From positions 1 to 64,000 of the forward strand of contig JAFRAO010000008.1 of NCBI GenBank assembly GCA_017405375.1: a stretch of DNA of 64,000 bases, read 5' to 3'. The notes beneath the pieces are model-generated. The model was given only the letters and a program-made list of their open reading frames with translations. It ran no database searches and was not told the origin of the DNA. The translations under genes were made by a program, and so were the position numbers. Numbering within the stretch: the stretch's first letter is position 1; every line of letters starts with the position of its first letter. This DNA comes from a bacterium. GTDB taxonomy: Bacteria; Cyanobacteriota; Vampirovibrionia; Gastranaerophilales; Gastranaerophilaceae. Below are positions 34,550-42,995 of the stretch, piece by piece.

Positions 34550-35407
34550 ATGAAACGATTAATTACAATATTGTCCATAATCCTGTTTGCTATTCAATTA
34601 ACTGTGCAAGCCGGTGTAGTTACAAATGAAGCGCGACTGGAATATAATAAAGGTATTGATTCATATAAATTAGGTCAATACAAAGAGGCTATATTGTACT
34701 TTAAAAGAGCTATTGAAATCAGTCCTGATTATGTTGATGCATATTACAATCTTGGTAATTTGTATGAATATTTGAATCAGAATGATTTAGCACTGACAAC
34801 TTTTCAACAGTTGGTTGTGAGAAATCCTAAAGATTATGATGCATTACTTAAAGCCGCAGAAATTGCTCAAAAACTTGAAAAACACGATTTAACTATTAAG
34901 TATGCTTCGTTAATTCCGTCAGATGCACAATCTTACGACAAAGCGCAGGAATTAATTAAAAATTCTAAAATTAGTAATTATAATTCATTAAAGCAATATT
35001 CGACTTCAAATAAATTATCTTCAACGGAATATTTTCCTCAAAATTATGTTTTATATGATAATTTACAGGGACCGACCGGGCTAACTGCTGATTCATCCGG
35101 CAATTTGTATGTAGCTTGTTATGTCAATAATACAATCGTAAAAATTTTGCCAAATGGAGAAAGGTTAATACTTTCTTCTGATAAAAGGATTAACGGTCCG
35201 ATTGATATAGCTATTGATAATTATGAAAACATATATGTGGCTAATTATTTGAATAATAATGTATTAAAAATAAGTAAATATGGCGTTGTAACGGTTTTGA
35301 TAGGAAATATTTCTAAACCGTACGGGCTGCATTTGACAAATAACACTCTTTATATATCTGCGCAAGGCTCAAATTCTGTCTTAAAGTATAAATTAAAAGA
35401 TAATTAA
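34550..35407 (+). CDS. Secreted TPR plus NHL-type beta-propeller protein
   Basis: 285 residues. An N-terminal signal peptide (LITILSIILFAIQLTVQAG) is followed by three TPR units (about 25-130: LEYNKGIDSYKLGQYKEAI, VDAYYNLGNLYEYLNQND) and then repeats of an NHL/SMP-30 type propeller (GPTGLTADSSGNLYVACYVN, GPIDIAIDNYENIYVANYLN, KPYGLHLTNNTLYISAQGSN). Only three or so blades are present, fewer than a full six-blade ring, so the propeller may be completed by multimerisation or be partial. The start is 4 nt after the malQ stop and lacks a clear ribosome site. Probably periplasmic; the binding partner is unknown. Confidence 0.85.
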   Translation: MKRLITILSIILFAIQLTVQAGVVTNEARLEYNKGIDSYKLGQYKEAILYFKRAIEISPDYVDAYYNLGNLYEYLNQNDLALTTFQQLVVRNPKDYDALLKAAEIAQKLEKHDLTIKYASLIPSDAQSYDKAQELIKNSKISNYNSLKQYSTSNKLSSTEYFPQNYVLYDNLQGPTGLTADSSGNLYVACYVNNTIVKILPNGERLILSSDKRINGPIDIAIDNYENIYVANYLNNNVLKISKYGVVTVLIGNISKPYGLHLTNNTLYISAQGSNSVLKYKLKDN

Positions 35408-35408
35408 T

Positions 35409-36272
35409 TTAAAGATTAATATTTTCTAAAATTTTTGCGGTTGAATAAGATTTGTTCAATGTGTAAAAATGTAATCCGTCAACATTATTTTTAATTAAAT
35501 CTAAACATTGGTTTGTAGCGTATTCAATGCCTAATTTTTTAATATAATCATTGTTATCTTTAAACTTTTCTATTTTTGATAATAAGGCATCAGGAATGGT
35601 TACTTTTGCAAGAGATAACATTTTATCTAACTGTGCATAGCTGGAAATCGGTAAAATACCGGCTACAACAGGGATATTTATATTATTACGTTTTAATAAT
35701 TCTAAATAATTATAAAATTTACTATTATCAAAGAATAACTGTGTAAAAATTACATCCCCACCTGCATCGACTTTTTTCTTTAAATTTAAAATGTCAGTAT
35801 TTAAATCGGGTGCAGAAATATGACCTTCCGGATAACCTGCAATACCAATAGAAAAATCGGTAAAAGATTTTAAATATTCAACCAATTCATTTGCATATTT
35901 AAAGTCCATATAGCATATTTTATTATCTTTGGGTTCGTCCCCACGTAAAGCTAAAACATTTTCAATATTCATTTTTTGCAATTCATTAAAATGAGCCCTT
36001 ATTGTACTTCTTTTTGTACATATACAAGTAAAATGCGGCATTACGTTAAATTCATCAGCCTTTAAACGATTAACGATTTCAAATGAAGTATCTCTATTAG
36101 AACCGCCTGCACCATAAGTTACGGAAACAAGTTTTGGGTTGAATTTTTTTAAAATATTCAATTCATCAATTAATCTATCGATTTTACTATCAATTTCATC
36201 ACCTTTAGGCGGAAAAACCTCAAAAGACAAAGGTAAAGAAGTTTTATTATTATATATATCAGAAATTTTCAT
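35409..36272 (-). CDS. metF: 5,10-methylenetetrahydrofolate reductase
   Basis: Reduces methylene-THF to methyl-THF for methionine synthesis, with FAD. The 287-residue length is that of bacterial MetF. Features are SFEVFPPKGDEIDSKIDRLI, LVSVTYGAGGSNRDTS, MPHFTCICTKRS, VLALRGDEPKDN (FAD site), GIAGYPEGHISAP and FTQLFFDNSKFYNYLELL. It works upstream of methionine synthase and complements metY at 23493. The start ATG is 6 nt past a TATAAT on the minus strand, so the message is probably leaderless. Its 3' end is 1 nt from the end of the convergent TPR-NHL gene. Confidence 0.96.
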   Translation of the reverse strand: MKISDIYNNKTSLPLSFEVFPPKGDEIDSKIDRLIDELNILKKFNPKLVSVTYGAGGSNRDTSFEIVNRLKADEFNVMPHFTCICTKRSTIRAHFNELQKMNIENVLALRGDEPKDNKICYMDFKYANELVEYLKSFTDFSIGIAGYPEGHISAPDLNTDILNLKKKVDAGGDVIFTQLFFDNSKFYNYLELLKRNNINIPVVAGILPISSYAQLDKMLSLAKVTIPDALLSKIEKFKDNNDYIKKLGIEYATNQCLDLIKNNVDGLHFYTLNKSYSTAKILENINL

Positions 36273-36278
36273 AAAGAC

Positions 36279-36284
36279 ATTATA
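36279..36284 (-). promoter_or_regulatory. -10 box of a probably leaderless metF transcript
   Basis: TATAAT on the minus strand (36284-36279), with six bases before the metF ATG at 36272 and no ribosome site. The -35 region is AT-rich and not clear. Confidence 0.55.
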
Positions 36285-36331
36285 ACATAAAATATAAAAT
36301 ATAAATCAGTTTATGTTACAATATTAGATGT

Positions 36332-36946
36332 ATGGATAAATTAAAAGAACATTATGAAAATTTAATAAAACAATACAGGGAAATATTTGTTACTGTATTA
36401 AACACAATGCAAGGCGAAATTAATCAACTAAAGCATGAAGAAATTGATAATTATTTGAATGTTGAAGTTGAAACGCATTTAAATTTGCAAAGAAAACTAA
36501 TCAAAGAAAGGCGAAATAATTATTCTTGCAAAATGTGTGGTGCATGTTGCAGATTAGCTATAAGTGAATTTTCACCGACTGAATTATTGCAAAAATCTTT
36601 AAATGGTGATAAATATGCAAAAGAATTTATATCAGTATTTACACCATATAATGATGAAAGTGAAGCTGAGAAACAATTTAAATTGTATGTTGATTTAATA
36701 AATGAAACAGGTGAAAAAGTTTACTATTACCATTGTAATAAAGTAACGGAAGATAATAAATGTTCGGATTATGAAAACAGACCGTCAATATGCAGAGATT
36801 ATCCGGATAATCCGATACAGATGCTGCACCCTACATGTGCTTATATTGGCTGGCATGAGAGTATTCAAAAAATTGTGCTTACTATAAAAGCTATTACAGA
36901 GATACGGGAACATTTTAGAAACGAACTAAAGAAAGGAAATATATAA
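36332..36946 (+). CDS. YkgJ family cysteine-cluster protein
   Basis: 204 residues. The central and C-terminal part matches the YkgJ/UPF0153 zinc- or iron-chelating family (CxxCxxCC and CxxYxxRPxxCRxYP): YSCKMCGACCRLAISEFS near residue 66, then KCSDYENRPSICRDYPDNP and HPTCAYIGWH. The function is unknown; family members bind metal through these Cys. The N-terminal 60 residues are charged and helical (NTMQGEINQLKHEEIDNYLN). The -10 box TACAAT at 36317-36322 is only 9 nt ahead of the ATG. The gene is divergent from metF and ends in a terminator. Confidence 0.86.
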   Translation: MDKLKEHYENLIKQYREIFVTVLNTMQGEINQLKHEEIDNYLNVEVETHLNLQRKLIKERRNNYSCKMCGACCRLAISEFSPTELLQKSLNGDKYAKEFISVFTPYNDESEAEKQFKLYVDLINETGEKVYYYHCNKVTEDNKCSDYENRPSICRDYPDNPIQMLHPTCAYIGWHESIQKIVLTIKAITEIREHFRNELKKGNI

Positions 36947-36961
36947 AATATTTTCTTTCTT
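36929..36961. terminator. Terminator overlapping the YkgJ stop codon
   Basis: Stem of 14 pairs AAGAAAGGAAATAT / ATATTTTCTTTCTT with one G-T pair, spanning the stop codon at 36944-36946 and facing the convergent gene at 36967. It can serve both directions. Confidence 0.7.
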
Positions 36962-36966
36962 GTTAA

Positions 36967-37383
36967 TTAAGCTAGGTAATAACCATCTTTCGTCATCTTT
37001 ACATATTTTTCAGCTTCATTAATTAATTCTGATAGAGAGCATCCATGAACACTACCTTTTGATGAAAGTAATTTCTTATTTTTATCAAAATTCAAAATTA
37101 AAGTTCCTATTGTTTTTTCCCCTGATTTATCCTTTTTAATAAATTTTTTTGCTATTACGTTTCCTTCTTTGTCATAAATATCTAACGGAGTAATTACATC
37201 ATTGCCGGAAAAGTTTACTGTTTTTTTACTATTGTCTAAGTTTTTCGTACTGCGTTCAAATACATCTGCTTTTAGTTGGTTTAAAGGAGCAAAAGTATTA
37301 TTATTTGATTTCAATAAGACTCTATCCTTCGCTTTAATAATGTTATTGTAAGGCATTTTTTCAAACCTGTTAATTTTAACCAT
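36967..37383 (-). CDS. Small protein with N-terminal NFSG element, unknown function
   Basis: 138 residues, no signal peptide or membrane helix. The first 55 residues are probably disordered and Lys/Asn-rich, ending in the element KKTVNFSGNDVITPLDIYD; similar F-[SG]-G elements start the type A proteins at 15564 and 16856. The rest has EGNVIAKKFIKKDKSGEKTIGTL and a C-terminal helix (SLSELINEAEKYVKM) that ends GYYLA. The ribosome site GGAGG is strong. The 225-bp gap upstream (37384-37608) contains only AT-rich sequence with no motif I can support. Function unknown, likely lineage-specific. Confidence 0.7.
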   Translation of the reverse strand: MVKINRFEKMPYNNIIKAKDRVLLKSNNNTFAPLNQLKADVFERSTKNLDNSKKTVNFSGNDVITPLDIYDKEGNVIAKKFIKKDKSGEKTIGTLILNFDKNKKLLSSKGSVHGCSLSELINEAEKYVKMTKDGYYLA

Positions 37384-37608
37384 AAATTTACCTCCAAATA
37401 AATGTTATTACTTCAATTAGTACTAAATTTGCAATAGAATCAACCTTATCGTATCTTTAAAATATTATCTGAGAACTAAATGTATATTCTATCACGCATA
37501 ACAGCACATATTATTGTATCTGCAATTTACTATAAAATTAAAATTTTAGCAAGCATAACTTTTTTACTTAATAAAATGTAAAAATATTTTATTTGTTTGT
37601 AGTAATAA

Positions 37609-39015
37609 TTATTTTTTATCCGGATTTTTATTTAAGAAAAATATTATGGCAAACAATAATGAAACTAAAATACCGATAATATTAGAAACTTGTGAGCTTA
37701 AATTAAATCCGATTTTAACTTGGAAAATATAACTTACAACAACACTTGTCATAAATATGGCAGGGATTAGCGTTATATAGAAATTCTTGTGTTTCTTCAT
37801 CAGGTAGTAAGTAACAGTCCATAAAACAAGTGAAGACAAAGCCTGATTTGCCCATCCGAAATACTGCCACAATGTTGTTAGGTTAATTCTGCTTAACAAA
37901 ACACCGCAAGAAAGAATAATTGTACTTAACAATAACCTTTTTGGAATACTTTTTTGTTCCCAATGCAAAAAATCAGCGATAGTAATTCTTATAGAGCGAA
38001 AAGCAGTATCGCCTGATGTTATTGATAAAACAATTATTGATAAAACTGTCAAAATTCCGCCCGTATGACCTAACAAGCCGGTTGAAATTTCTGATACAAC
38101 ACCACCTTGACCAAGTTTATCTATTGCATTTAAAAGTCCGCCTGTTTGTTGATAAAATGCAATACCTAAAGTTGCCCAGATTAAAGCAATTATACCCTCA
38201 GTTACCATTGCACCGTAAAAAATTGCTCTGCCGTTTTTTTCATTAGGCAAACATCTTGCCATAATCGGGGATTGAGTTGCGTGAAATCCGCTTACAGCTC
38301 CGCATGCAACTGTTACAAACAATAAAGGGAATATGTTTGCATGATTTGGGTGTAAATTTAGTGCAGTTAAATCCGGATAGAATGTAACACCGGATTTTAT
38401 CAGCATAAACATTAATGCACAGGTCATAACGATTAATAACAAAGCAAAAAACGGATATAAACGTCCTATTAGCTTATCAACAGGCAATAATGTTGTTAAA
38501 AAATAATACCCGAATATTACGCAAATCCATAAATTTAATGATGTATGAGAAATATTTGCTAACATTTTTGCAGGGTTAATTGCAAAAACAGTACCTAATA
38601 AAATTAAAAGTCCAACAAAGAATATTAAGAATATAATTTTAAAATATTTACAAAATAATTTTTCTGTTAAATAAACAATAGATTTACCTTTGTATTTTAA
38701 AGACAGCATACCTGAAAAGAAGTCATGCACTCCGCCGGCAAATATGCAACCAAAAACAATCCATAACAAACACACTGGACCATACACAGCACCTAAAATT
38801 GCACCAAACACCGGTCCAAGGCCTGCAATATTTAAAAACTGAATTAAAAACACTCTCCAAATCGGCATAGGAACAAAGTCAACACCATCATTATATTTTA
38901 TTGCAGGAGTTTTACGGTTTTCGTCCACCCCTAAAACTCTTTCAACATATTTTGAGTAAAATAAGTATCCTAAAACTAAAAAAATGAATGCTAAACTAAA
39001 TATTATCATAAACAC
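37609..39015 (-). CDS. cstA: Carbon starvation CstA family transporter
   Basis: Membrane protein of 468 residues with about 12 helices. CstA-type proteins import peptides or pyruvate; the substrate here is not determined. Family segments are FDFVPMPIWRVFLIQFLN-like GVDFVPMPIWRVFLIQF, GPVFGAILGAVYGPVCLLWI, GGVHDFFSGMLSLKYKGKS, VACGAVSGFHATQSPIMARC, and ITSGDTAFRSIRITIADF. Standard E. coli CstA is about 700 residues; this short form without the extended C-terminus is common in anaerobes. No two-component regulator gene (btsSR type) is adjacent. Confidence 0.93.
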   Translation of the reverse strand: MFMIIFSLAFIFLVLGYLFYSKYVERVLGVDENRKTPAIKYNDGVDFVPMPIWRVFLIQFLNIAGLGPVFGAILGAVYGPVCLLWIVFGCIFAGGVHDFFSGMLSLKYKGKSIVYLTEKLFCKYFKIIFLIFFVGLLILLGTVFAINPAKMLANISHTSLNLWICVIFGYYFLTTLLPVDKLIGRLYPFFALLLIVMTCALMFMLIKSGVTFYPDLTALNLHPNHANIFPLLFVTVACGAVSGFHATQSPIMARCLPNEKNGRAIFYGAMVTEGIIALIWATLGIAFYQQTGGLLNAIDKLGQGGVVSEISTGLLGHTGGILTVLSIIVLSITSGDTAFRSIRITIADFLHWEQKSIPKRLLLSTIILSCGVLLSRINLTTLWQYFGWANQALSSLVLWTVTYYLMKKHKNFYITLIPAIFMTSVVVSYIFQVKIGFNLSSQVSNIIGILVSLLFAIIFFLNKNPDKK

Positions 39016-39078
39016 CTCGTAATTTTATTTTAGCACAAAATTTATGATAGAATATAATAAAGGGTGAAAGGATTTATT

Positions 39079-39984
39079 ATGAAAAAAATAATTACTTTAG
39101 GTCTTATGGCACTTATGGTTTCAACATGTGCGGCTTTTGCGGCAAAATATAAAGTTAATACTTCCGGTGTTGTTAAAACAAACGGAAAAGTTGTTTCTCC
39201 ATCAAAAACTCAGACACAAACTAATCCGTATTCTGTATATAATGCGCAAACATATACATCTTCAAATGTAATAAATCAAACACAAGTTCCATATATTGAG
39301 CTTGTCATGGATTATTCGGGAAGCATGACAAATTGTATTGCTGAAGCAAAAAATGCTATGAAAACGATAATTAATCAAATTCCAAGAACAACTTACGTAG
39401 GGTTTAGAGTATTCGGGCATGACAATAACGGTTCAAACCCAAATAATAGTGCAACATTAGCAGAAGTAAAGAAAATTGTAAAAAAGAATGGTAAATATCA
39501 GGTTGTATCAGGTCATGACAAATGCTTAGGAACAGTTAGCGGATATTGTTCTGCAACAGCTCAAGTATCACCAATAATCCAAGCAAATTCTGCGACTATA
39601 TTAAGCGGAATGAATTCAGTTTCTGTCGGCGGTTCAACACCTCTTGTTTACGGTTTGGACAGAGCAGTAAATCAAGATTTTGCAAGTTTTGATAAGACTA
39701 CTCCTAAAAAAATTGTGCTAATTACAGATGGCGGCGAAAATTGTGGTGGCGACCCATGCGCTTTTGCAAAAAATTTAATGAGTAAGCGAAACGATGTTCA
39801 TATTGATGTTGTATTGGTAAATGGCTGGTTTAGTAACGGGTTAAGCTGTCTTGCAAAAACAACGGGCGGAAAAGTTTATAAAGTAAATGATTTATCTAAT
39901 TTTTCAACTGTTATGGTTGAAACTATGAATTCAACTCCAAACCAAACTCAAAATAGCAAGAAATACGAATATTATAAGGATTAG
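39079..39984 (+). CDS. Secreted von Willebrand factor A (VWA) domain protein
   Basis: About 301 residues with a Sec signal peptide (MKKIITLGLMALMVSTCAAFA, cut near AFA-AK). A Thr/Ser/Asn-rich linker follows, then a VWA domain from about residue 75: the MIDAS motif is intact as DYSGSMTN, with the distal Thr in GGSTPLVYGLD and Asp in LITDGGENCGGD. MIDAS domains bind divalent metal and protein ligands. Paired Cys suggest disulfides outside the cell. ATG 39079 is chosen because GAAAGG sits 7-8 nt upstream. It precedes a pilin-like gene, so a surface or adhesion role is plausible; it could also be a tip-like protein. Confidence 0.87.
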   Translation: MKKIITLGLMALMVSTCAAFAAKYKVNTSGVVKTNGKVVSPSKTQTQTNPYSVYNAQTYTSSNVINQTQVPYIELVMDYSGSMTNCIAEAKNAMKTIINQIPRTTYVGFRVFGHDNNGSNPNNSATLAEVKKIVKKNGKYQVVSGHDKCLGTVSGYCSATAQVSPIIQANSATILSGMNSVSVGGSTPLVYGLDRAVNQDFASFDKTTPKKIVLITDGGENCGGDPCAFAKNLMSKRNDVHIDVVLVNGWFSNGLSCLAKTTGGKVYKVNDLSNFSTVMVETMNSTPNQTQNSKKYEYYKD

Positions 39985-40058
39985 ATATTATTTAACCGAT
40001 ATATGTTTTCACCTTGTACCCTAAATAGAAATAGGGGATAAACTTCCAAGCTAATGTA

Positions 40059-40087
40059 TTGCATGAGTAGAAGTAATATGCTATACT
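40059..40087 (+). promoter_or_regulatory. Promoter of pilin-like copy 3, shared design with copy 2
   Basis: TTGCAT (40059-40064), 17 bp, TATACT (40082-40087), then AACCACATTAAATAATATGAGG before the ATG at 40118. Nearly identical to the promoter at 26078-26106. Upstream, CCCTA-AATAGAAA-TAGGG (40019-40036) forms a small hairpin without a T-run. Confidence 0.8.
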
Positions 40088-40117
40088 AACCACATTAAAT
40101 AATATGAGGTTAAAATA

Positions 40118-40954
40118 ATGAGAAATATAAAGAAATCAGTTGCGTTTACTTTAACAGAAATTCTTATCGTAATAGGGATAATAGGTATTATTTCAGCCCT
40201 TGCGATTCCGAATTTGAATAAATCAGTAAGCGACCAAGAAAAAGTTACAAAATTTAAAAAGGTTTATGCAGAACTAAGCCAAGCCCACAACGCTGCATTA
40301 ATAAAATACGGACCGGTTGAAAATTGGTTTACTAATGATGCTGATGAATATGCTTATTCTGCACGTTATTTTAACAGAATTACTGAATTTTTGAAATTAC
40401 AAAAAAATTGTGGATGTACTAATACACTTTGTAGAGGTATTTCTACTAATGGTTGCATGAATACTTTATATAAGTCATTAAATAAAGTTAATTCTAATAC
40501 CGATTTAGATTCAACATATTACCCCCGTGCCATTTTAGCTAATGGTGCAAGCATTAGCTATGAAGGAAAAAGTGGTACTTGTAATCTATTACAAGGTTAT
40601 TCTAGTGATAGTGCCCCTACTTGCGGAGTTATATATGTTGATATTGACGGGCCTCAAAATGGAAAACAAAGAATTGGTATAGATTTGTTTAAGTTAGGTG
40701 TAACAAAAAATGGTATAACACCTGCAGCTTATTATTTGGATTCATATATAGAATCTTTTCCAGATCATTGTCTTAAAGATGGTGATACTTGCGGAAAATG
40801 GATAATGGATTTTGGTAATATGGATTATTATACACATGTTTATATTGATGTGTATGGTAAAGAAGGTATATGTAATAATAACGAATCAAAACAATTAGGT
40901 TGGCCTAATTCTACTCCTAATGCCGGCAAAACAATAGTCCAAAGTTGTAGGTAA
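40118..40954 (+). CDS. Type IV pilin-like / pseudopilin protein (copy 3)
   Basis: 278 residues. Leader MRNIKKSVA ends in Ala9 before FTLTEILIVIG (F10, E14) and a hydrophobic helix. The following VYAELSQAHNAALIKYGPVENW aligns with copies 1 and 2. The globular part has many paired Cys (CGCTNTLCRG, CNLLQGY, CGVIYVDID) and the DIDGPQNGKQRIGIDLF loop, then CGKWIMDFGNMDYY and a final QSCR. The tail has an inserted YIDVYGKEG. It is preceded by the shared promoter and followed by the larger hairpin repeat. Likely exported and assembled by a type IV pilus-like machine encoded elsewhere. Confidence 0.9.
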   Translation: MRNIKKSVAFTLTEILIVIGIIGIISALAIPNLNKSVSDQEKVTKFKKVYAELSQAHNAALIKYGPVENWFTNDADEYAYSARYFNRITEFLKLQKNCGCTNTLCRGISTNGCMNTLYKSLNKVNSNTDLDSTYYPRAILANGASISYEGKSGTCNLLQGYSSDSAPTCGVIYVDIDGPQNGKQRIGIDLFKLGVTKNGITPAAYYLDSYIESFPDHCLKDGDTCGKWIMDFGNMDYYTHVYIDVYGKEGICNNNESKQLGWPNSTPNAGKTIVQSCR

Positions 40955-40963
40955 AACAATTTT

Positions 40964-41205
40964 GTCGTGCTGAAAACGTACCTTCATGTGTCATTCTGAA
41001 AACGTAGAAAACAAGTGCATTTGCACGTAGTTTTCTTGCTGTTCAGAATCTGTTCCTTGCTATAGACCCTGCGGGAAACCGGACATTTTTCACAAAATCA
41101 AAGATTTTGGAAAAAGTAGTCAAATAAATTCAGTATAGACAAGTGTTTTACGTTCATGGTGGACAAGGATTTATAAGCCTTGCGGGAAATCGGGTATATT
41201 CATTT
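40964..41205. repeat. Dispersed hairpin repeat, copy 2, downstream of a pilin-like gene
   Basis: CTGAAAACGTA occurs at 40970-40980 and again at 40996-41006. A long hairpin has arms ATTCTGAA (40993-41000) and TTCAGAAT (41042-41049) with inner AGAAAAC/GTTTTCT and GTGC/GCAC pairs, then CTGTTC. Further on are GCGGGAAACCGGACATTTTT, AAAAAGTAGTCA (41112-41123), TGGACAAGGATTTATAA (41161-41177) and a second GCGGGAAATCGGGTAT. The blocks CTGAAAACGTA, CTGTTC and TGGACAAGGA recur at 834-945, and the GGAAA(T/C)CG and AGTAGTCA blocks at 14852-14930. Confidence 0.72.
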
Positions 41206-41223
41206 GACTATATTCTTTTATCA

Positions 41224-42027
41224 TTAATACAATATTGATTTTATTTCGTTCTTATTTACATCATATAACGCTGACAAAATTTCTGATATATCTTTGGGTT
41301 TGAATCCTCTATCTTTTAAAATATCAATTTTTTCTTTTATAGTAACATTTTCTTTATCATTACTTGCAAAAATCATTACGACAATTTCACCTTTAATTTC
41401 TTCTGAAAAATGATTTATAACATTCTCAATACTGTCAATTACAATTTCTTCAAATAATTTTGTTAATTCTCTGCCAACAGCTACTTTAACATCTGGACTT
41501 ATTTCTTGAATGATTTTCAAAGATTTTACAAGCCTGTTTGGGGAATCATAAAAAACTAAATTGTCATTTCTGTTCTTACTATAAATATCGCGTATCTGCT
41601 TATCCGTTTTTGGTAAAAAACCAATAAATTTATACTCTTCACCATTTCGTGGCACTTGAGATAAAAAAGTAGAAACTGCACACGATCCGGGTAATGCTGT
41701 AATTTTTATATTATTTTTCTTTAATTCCTGCAAAAGAATTGACCCCGGGTCACAAATTAACGGAGTGCCGGCATCTGAAACCAATGCAACTTTTTTGCCG
41801 CTCTTCAATAAATCAGATATTACAGAAACTTTTTCATATTCATTATACTTATGATAAGATATAGTTTTTGTCTTAATATCATAATGGTTCAATAATTTTT
41901 GCGTTACGCGAGAATCCTCACAGGCAATAATATCTACCTCTTTTAGAACTTCTATCGCTCTTAAAGTAATATCTTTTATATTACCTATCGGTGTCGGAAC
42001 AATATAAAATTGAAACTGTCTTGTCAT
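41224..42027 (-). CDS. rsmI: 16S rRNA (cytidine(1402)-2'-O)-methyltransferase
   Basis: SAM-dependent enzyme that methylates the 2'-O of C1402 in 16S rRNA. The 267 residues include YIVPTPIGNIKDITLRAIEVL, DIIACEDSRVTQKLLNHYDI, YHKYNE, VALVSDAGTPLICDPGSILL and LPGSCAVSTFLSQV, typical of the RsmI/tetrapyrrole-methylase fold. The C-terminal part (KEKIDILKDRGFKPKDISEIL) is the small HTH-like domain. The start ATG lies 6 nt after a minus-strand TAAAAT, suggesting a leaderless transcript. No ribosome site is visible. Confidence 0.95.
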   Translation of the reverse strand: MTRQFQFYIVPTPIGNIKDITLRAIEVLKEVDIIACEDSRVTQKLLNHYDIKTKTISYHKYNEYEKVSVISDLLKSGKKVALVSDAGTPLICDPGSILLQELKKNNIKITALPGSCAVSTFLSQVPRNGEEYKFIGFLPKTDKQIRDIYSKNRNDNLVFYDSPNRLVKSLKIIQEISPDVKVAVGRELTKLFEEIVIDSIENVINHFSEEIKGEIVVMIFASNDKENVTIKEKIDILKDRGFKPKDISEILSALYDVNKNEIKSILY

Positions 42028-42033
42028 ATTAAT

Positions 42034-42039
42034 ATTTTA
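42034..42039 (-). promoter_or_regulatory. -10 box of a probably leaderless rsmI transcript
   Basis: TAAAAT on the minus strand (42039-42034), five of six consensus bases, six bases before the rsmI start codon. Confidence 0.45.
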
Positions 42040-42050
42040 CTACAAAGTTT

Positions 42051-42983
42051 TTATGTGAATACCAGTAAACACATTCCTACAAAACAAGATATTACAAATA
42101 GCATAAAAGTTATAAATATAGAATTTTTTACTGAACTGTTATTCTTAAATAAAACTAACAATCCTAAACCCGCATTTGAAGATAATCCTGATATTAATGC
42201 ACTAAAACTTAATACATTTTTTAAGTATAACATAACTATCAGTACTGAAGCACCACAATTTGGAATTAAGCCTATTAAAGAAGATAACAATACTTGAAAA
42301 TATCTATTAATATCAAAAAATCCACTAATAATATTTCCGTATTTAGTTATTCCAATACTCAAAAATGTATTGACTAAAAGAATAAACACAAACACGTTAA
42401 ATGTATGTTTTAAAGGGTGAACAAATAAAGTTCTAATAGTTGAATGTATCTTATTATGGCAACAACCGCTTTCATCAATAATAACTTCACTATTGAGAAA
42501 TTTCAAATTAGATTTAAAAATAAAATCAAACAAATATCCAAAAAATATTCCAATAAATAATTTAATCGCAAGAATTGGAATAATCATTGAAAATTTATCA
42601 GGATTTAATAATAATATAGGAATAGCTTCATCACTTGTAGCCAAATAAACTGCAATAAGTGTTCCGACAGTTATATACCGTTTTGTATACAGAATAGTCG
42701 CTATAACCGAAAAACCGCATTGAGGAATTATTGCAATTAAACTACCGATTAAAGGCCCATAAACTTTAGAATTTATAGAAATTTCCTGTATTTTTTCAGA
42801 AAAATAGTTTTCTATAATTTCAATAATGACAAAAATTAAAAATAAAAATGGTATTAAACTAATGCTTTCAGAAATAGGTTCAACTAAAAATTCAGGAACA
42901 AAAAACATTTGCACAAATCTGTTAATTAAATTTGTGCAAATTTCGTTATAACTATTTAACTGACCTAAAATTTGTAAAATCAT
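42051..42983 (-). CDS. Ten-helix putative metal exporter (ArsP_2 / putative Mn transporter family)
   Basis: 310 residues with about 8-10 membrane helices in two halves, each carrying a related motif: IIPQCGFSVIATILYTKRY (about 83-101) and LIPNCGASVLIVMLYLKN (about 235-252). The halves are joined by a loop with a Cys-Cys-His segment (DESGCCHNKIHS). The duplicated P-x-C-G motifs and the CCH loop match the 10TM heavy-metal exporter family (PF11449). Substrate unproven: manganese or arsenic compounds are the usual suggestions. It lies 12 nt after rpaB (same strand) and may be cotranscribed with it. Confidence 0.78.
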   Translation of the reverse strand: MILQILGQLNSYNEICTNLINRFVQMFFVPEFLVEPISESISLIPFLFLIFVIIEIIENYFSEKIQEISINSKVYGPLIGSLIAIIPQCGFSVIATILYTKRYITVGTLIAVYLATSDEAIPILLLNPDKFSMIIPILAIKLFIGIFFGYLFDFIFKSNLKFLNSEVIIDESGCCHNKIHSTIRTLFVHPLKHTFNVFVFILLVNTFLSIGITKYGNIISGFFDINRYFQVLLSSLIGLIPNCGASVLIVMLYLKNVLSFSALISGLSSNAGLGLLVLFKNNSSVKNSIFITFMLFVISCFVGMCLLVFT

Positions 42984-42995
42984 AAACTACAAATA

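Noticed and set aside
40019-40036. CCCTA/TAGGG hairpin as terminator of the VWA gene
   Set aside because: The stem is only 5 bp and no T-run follows in either direction.
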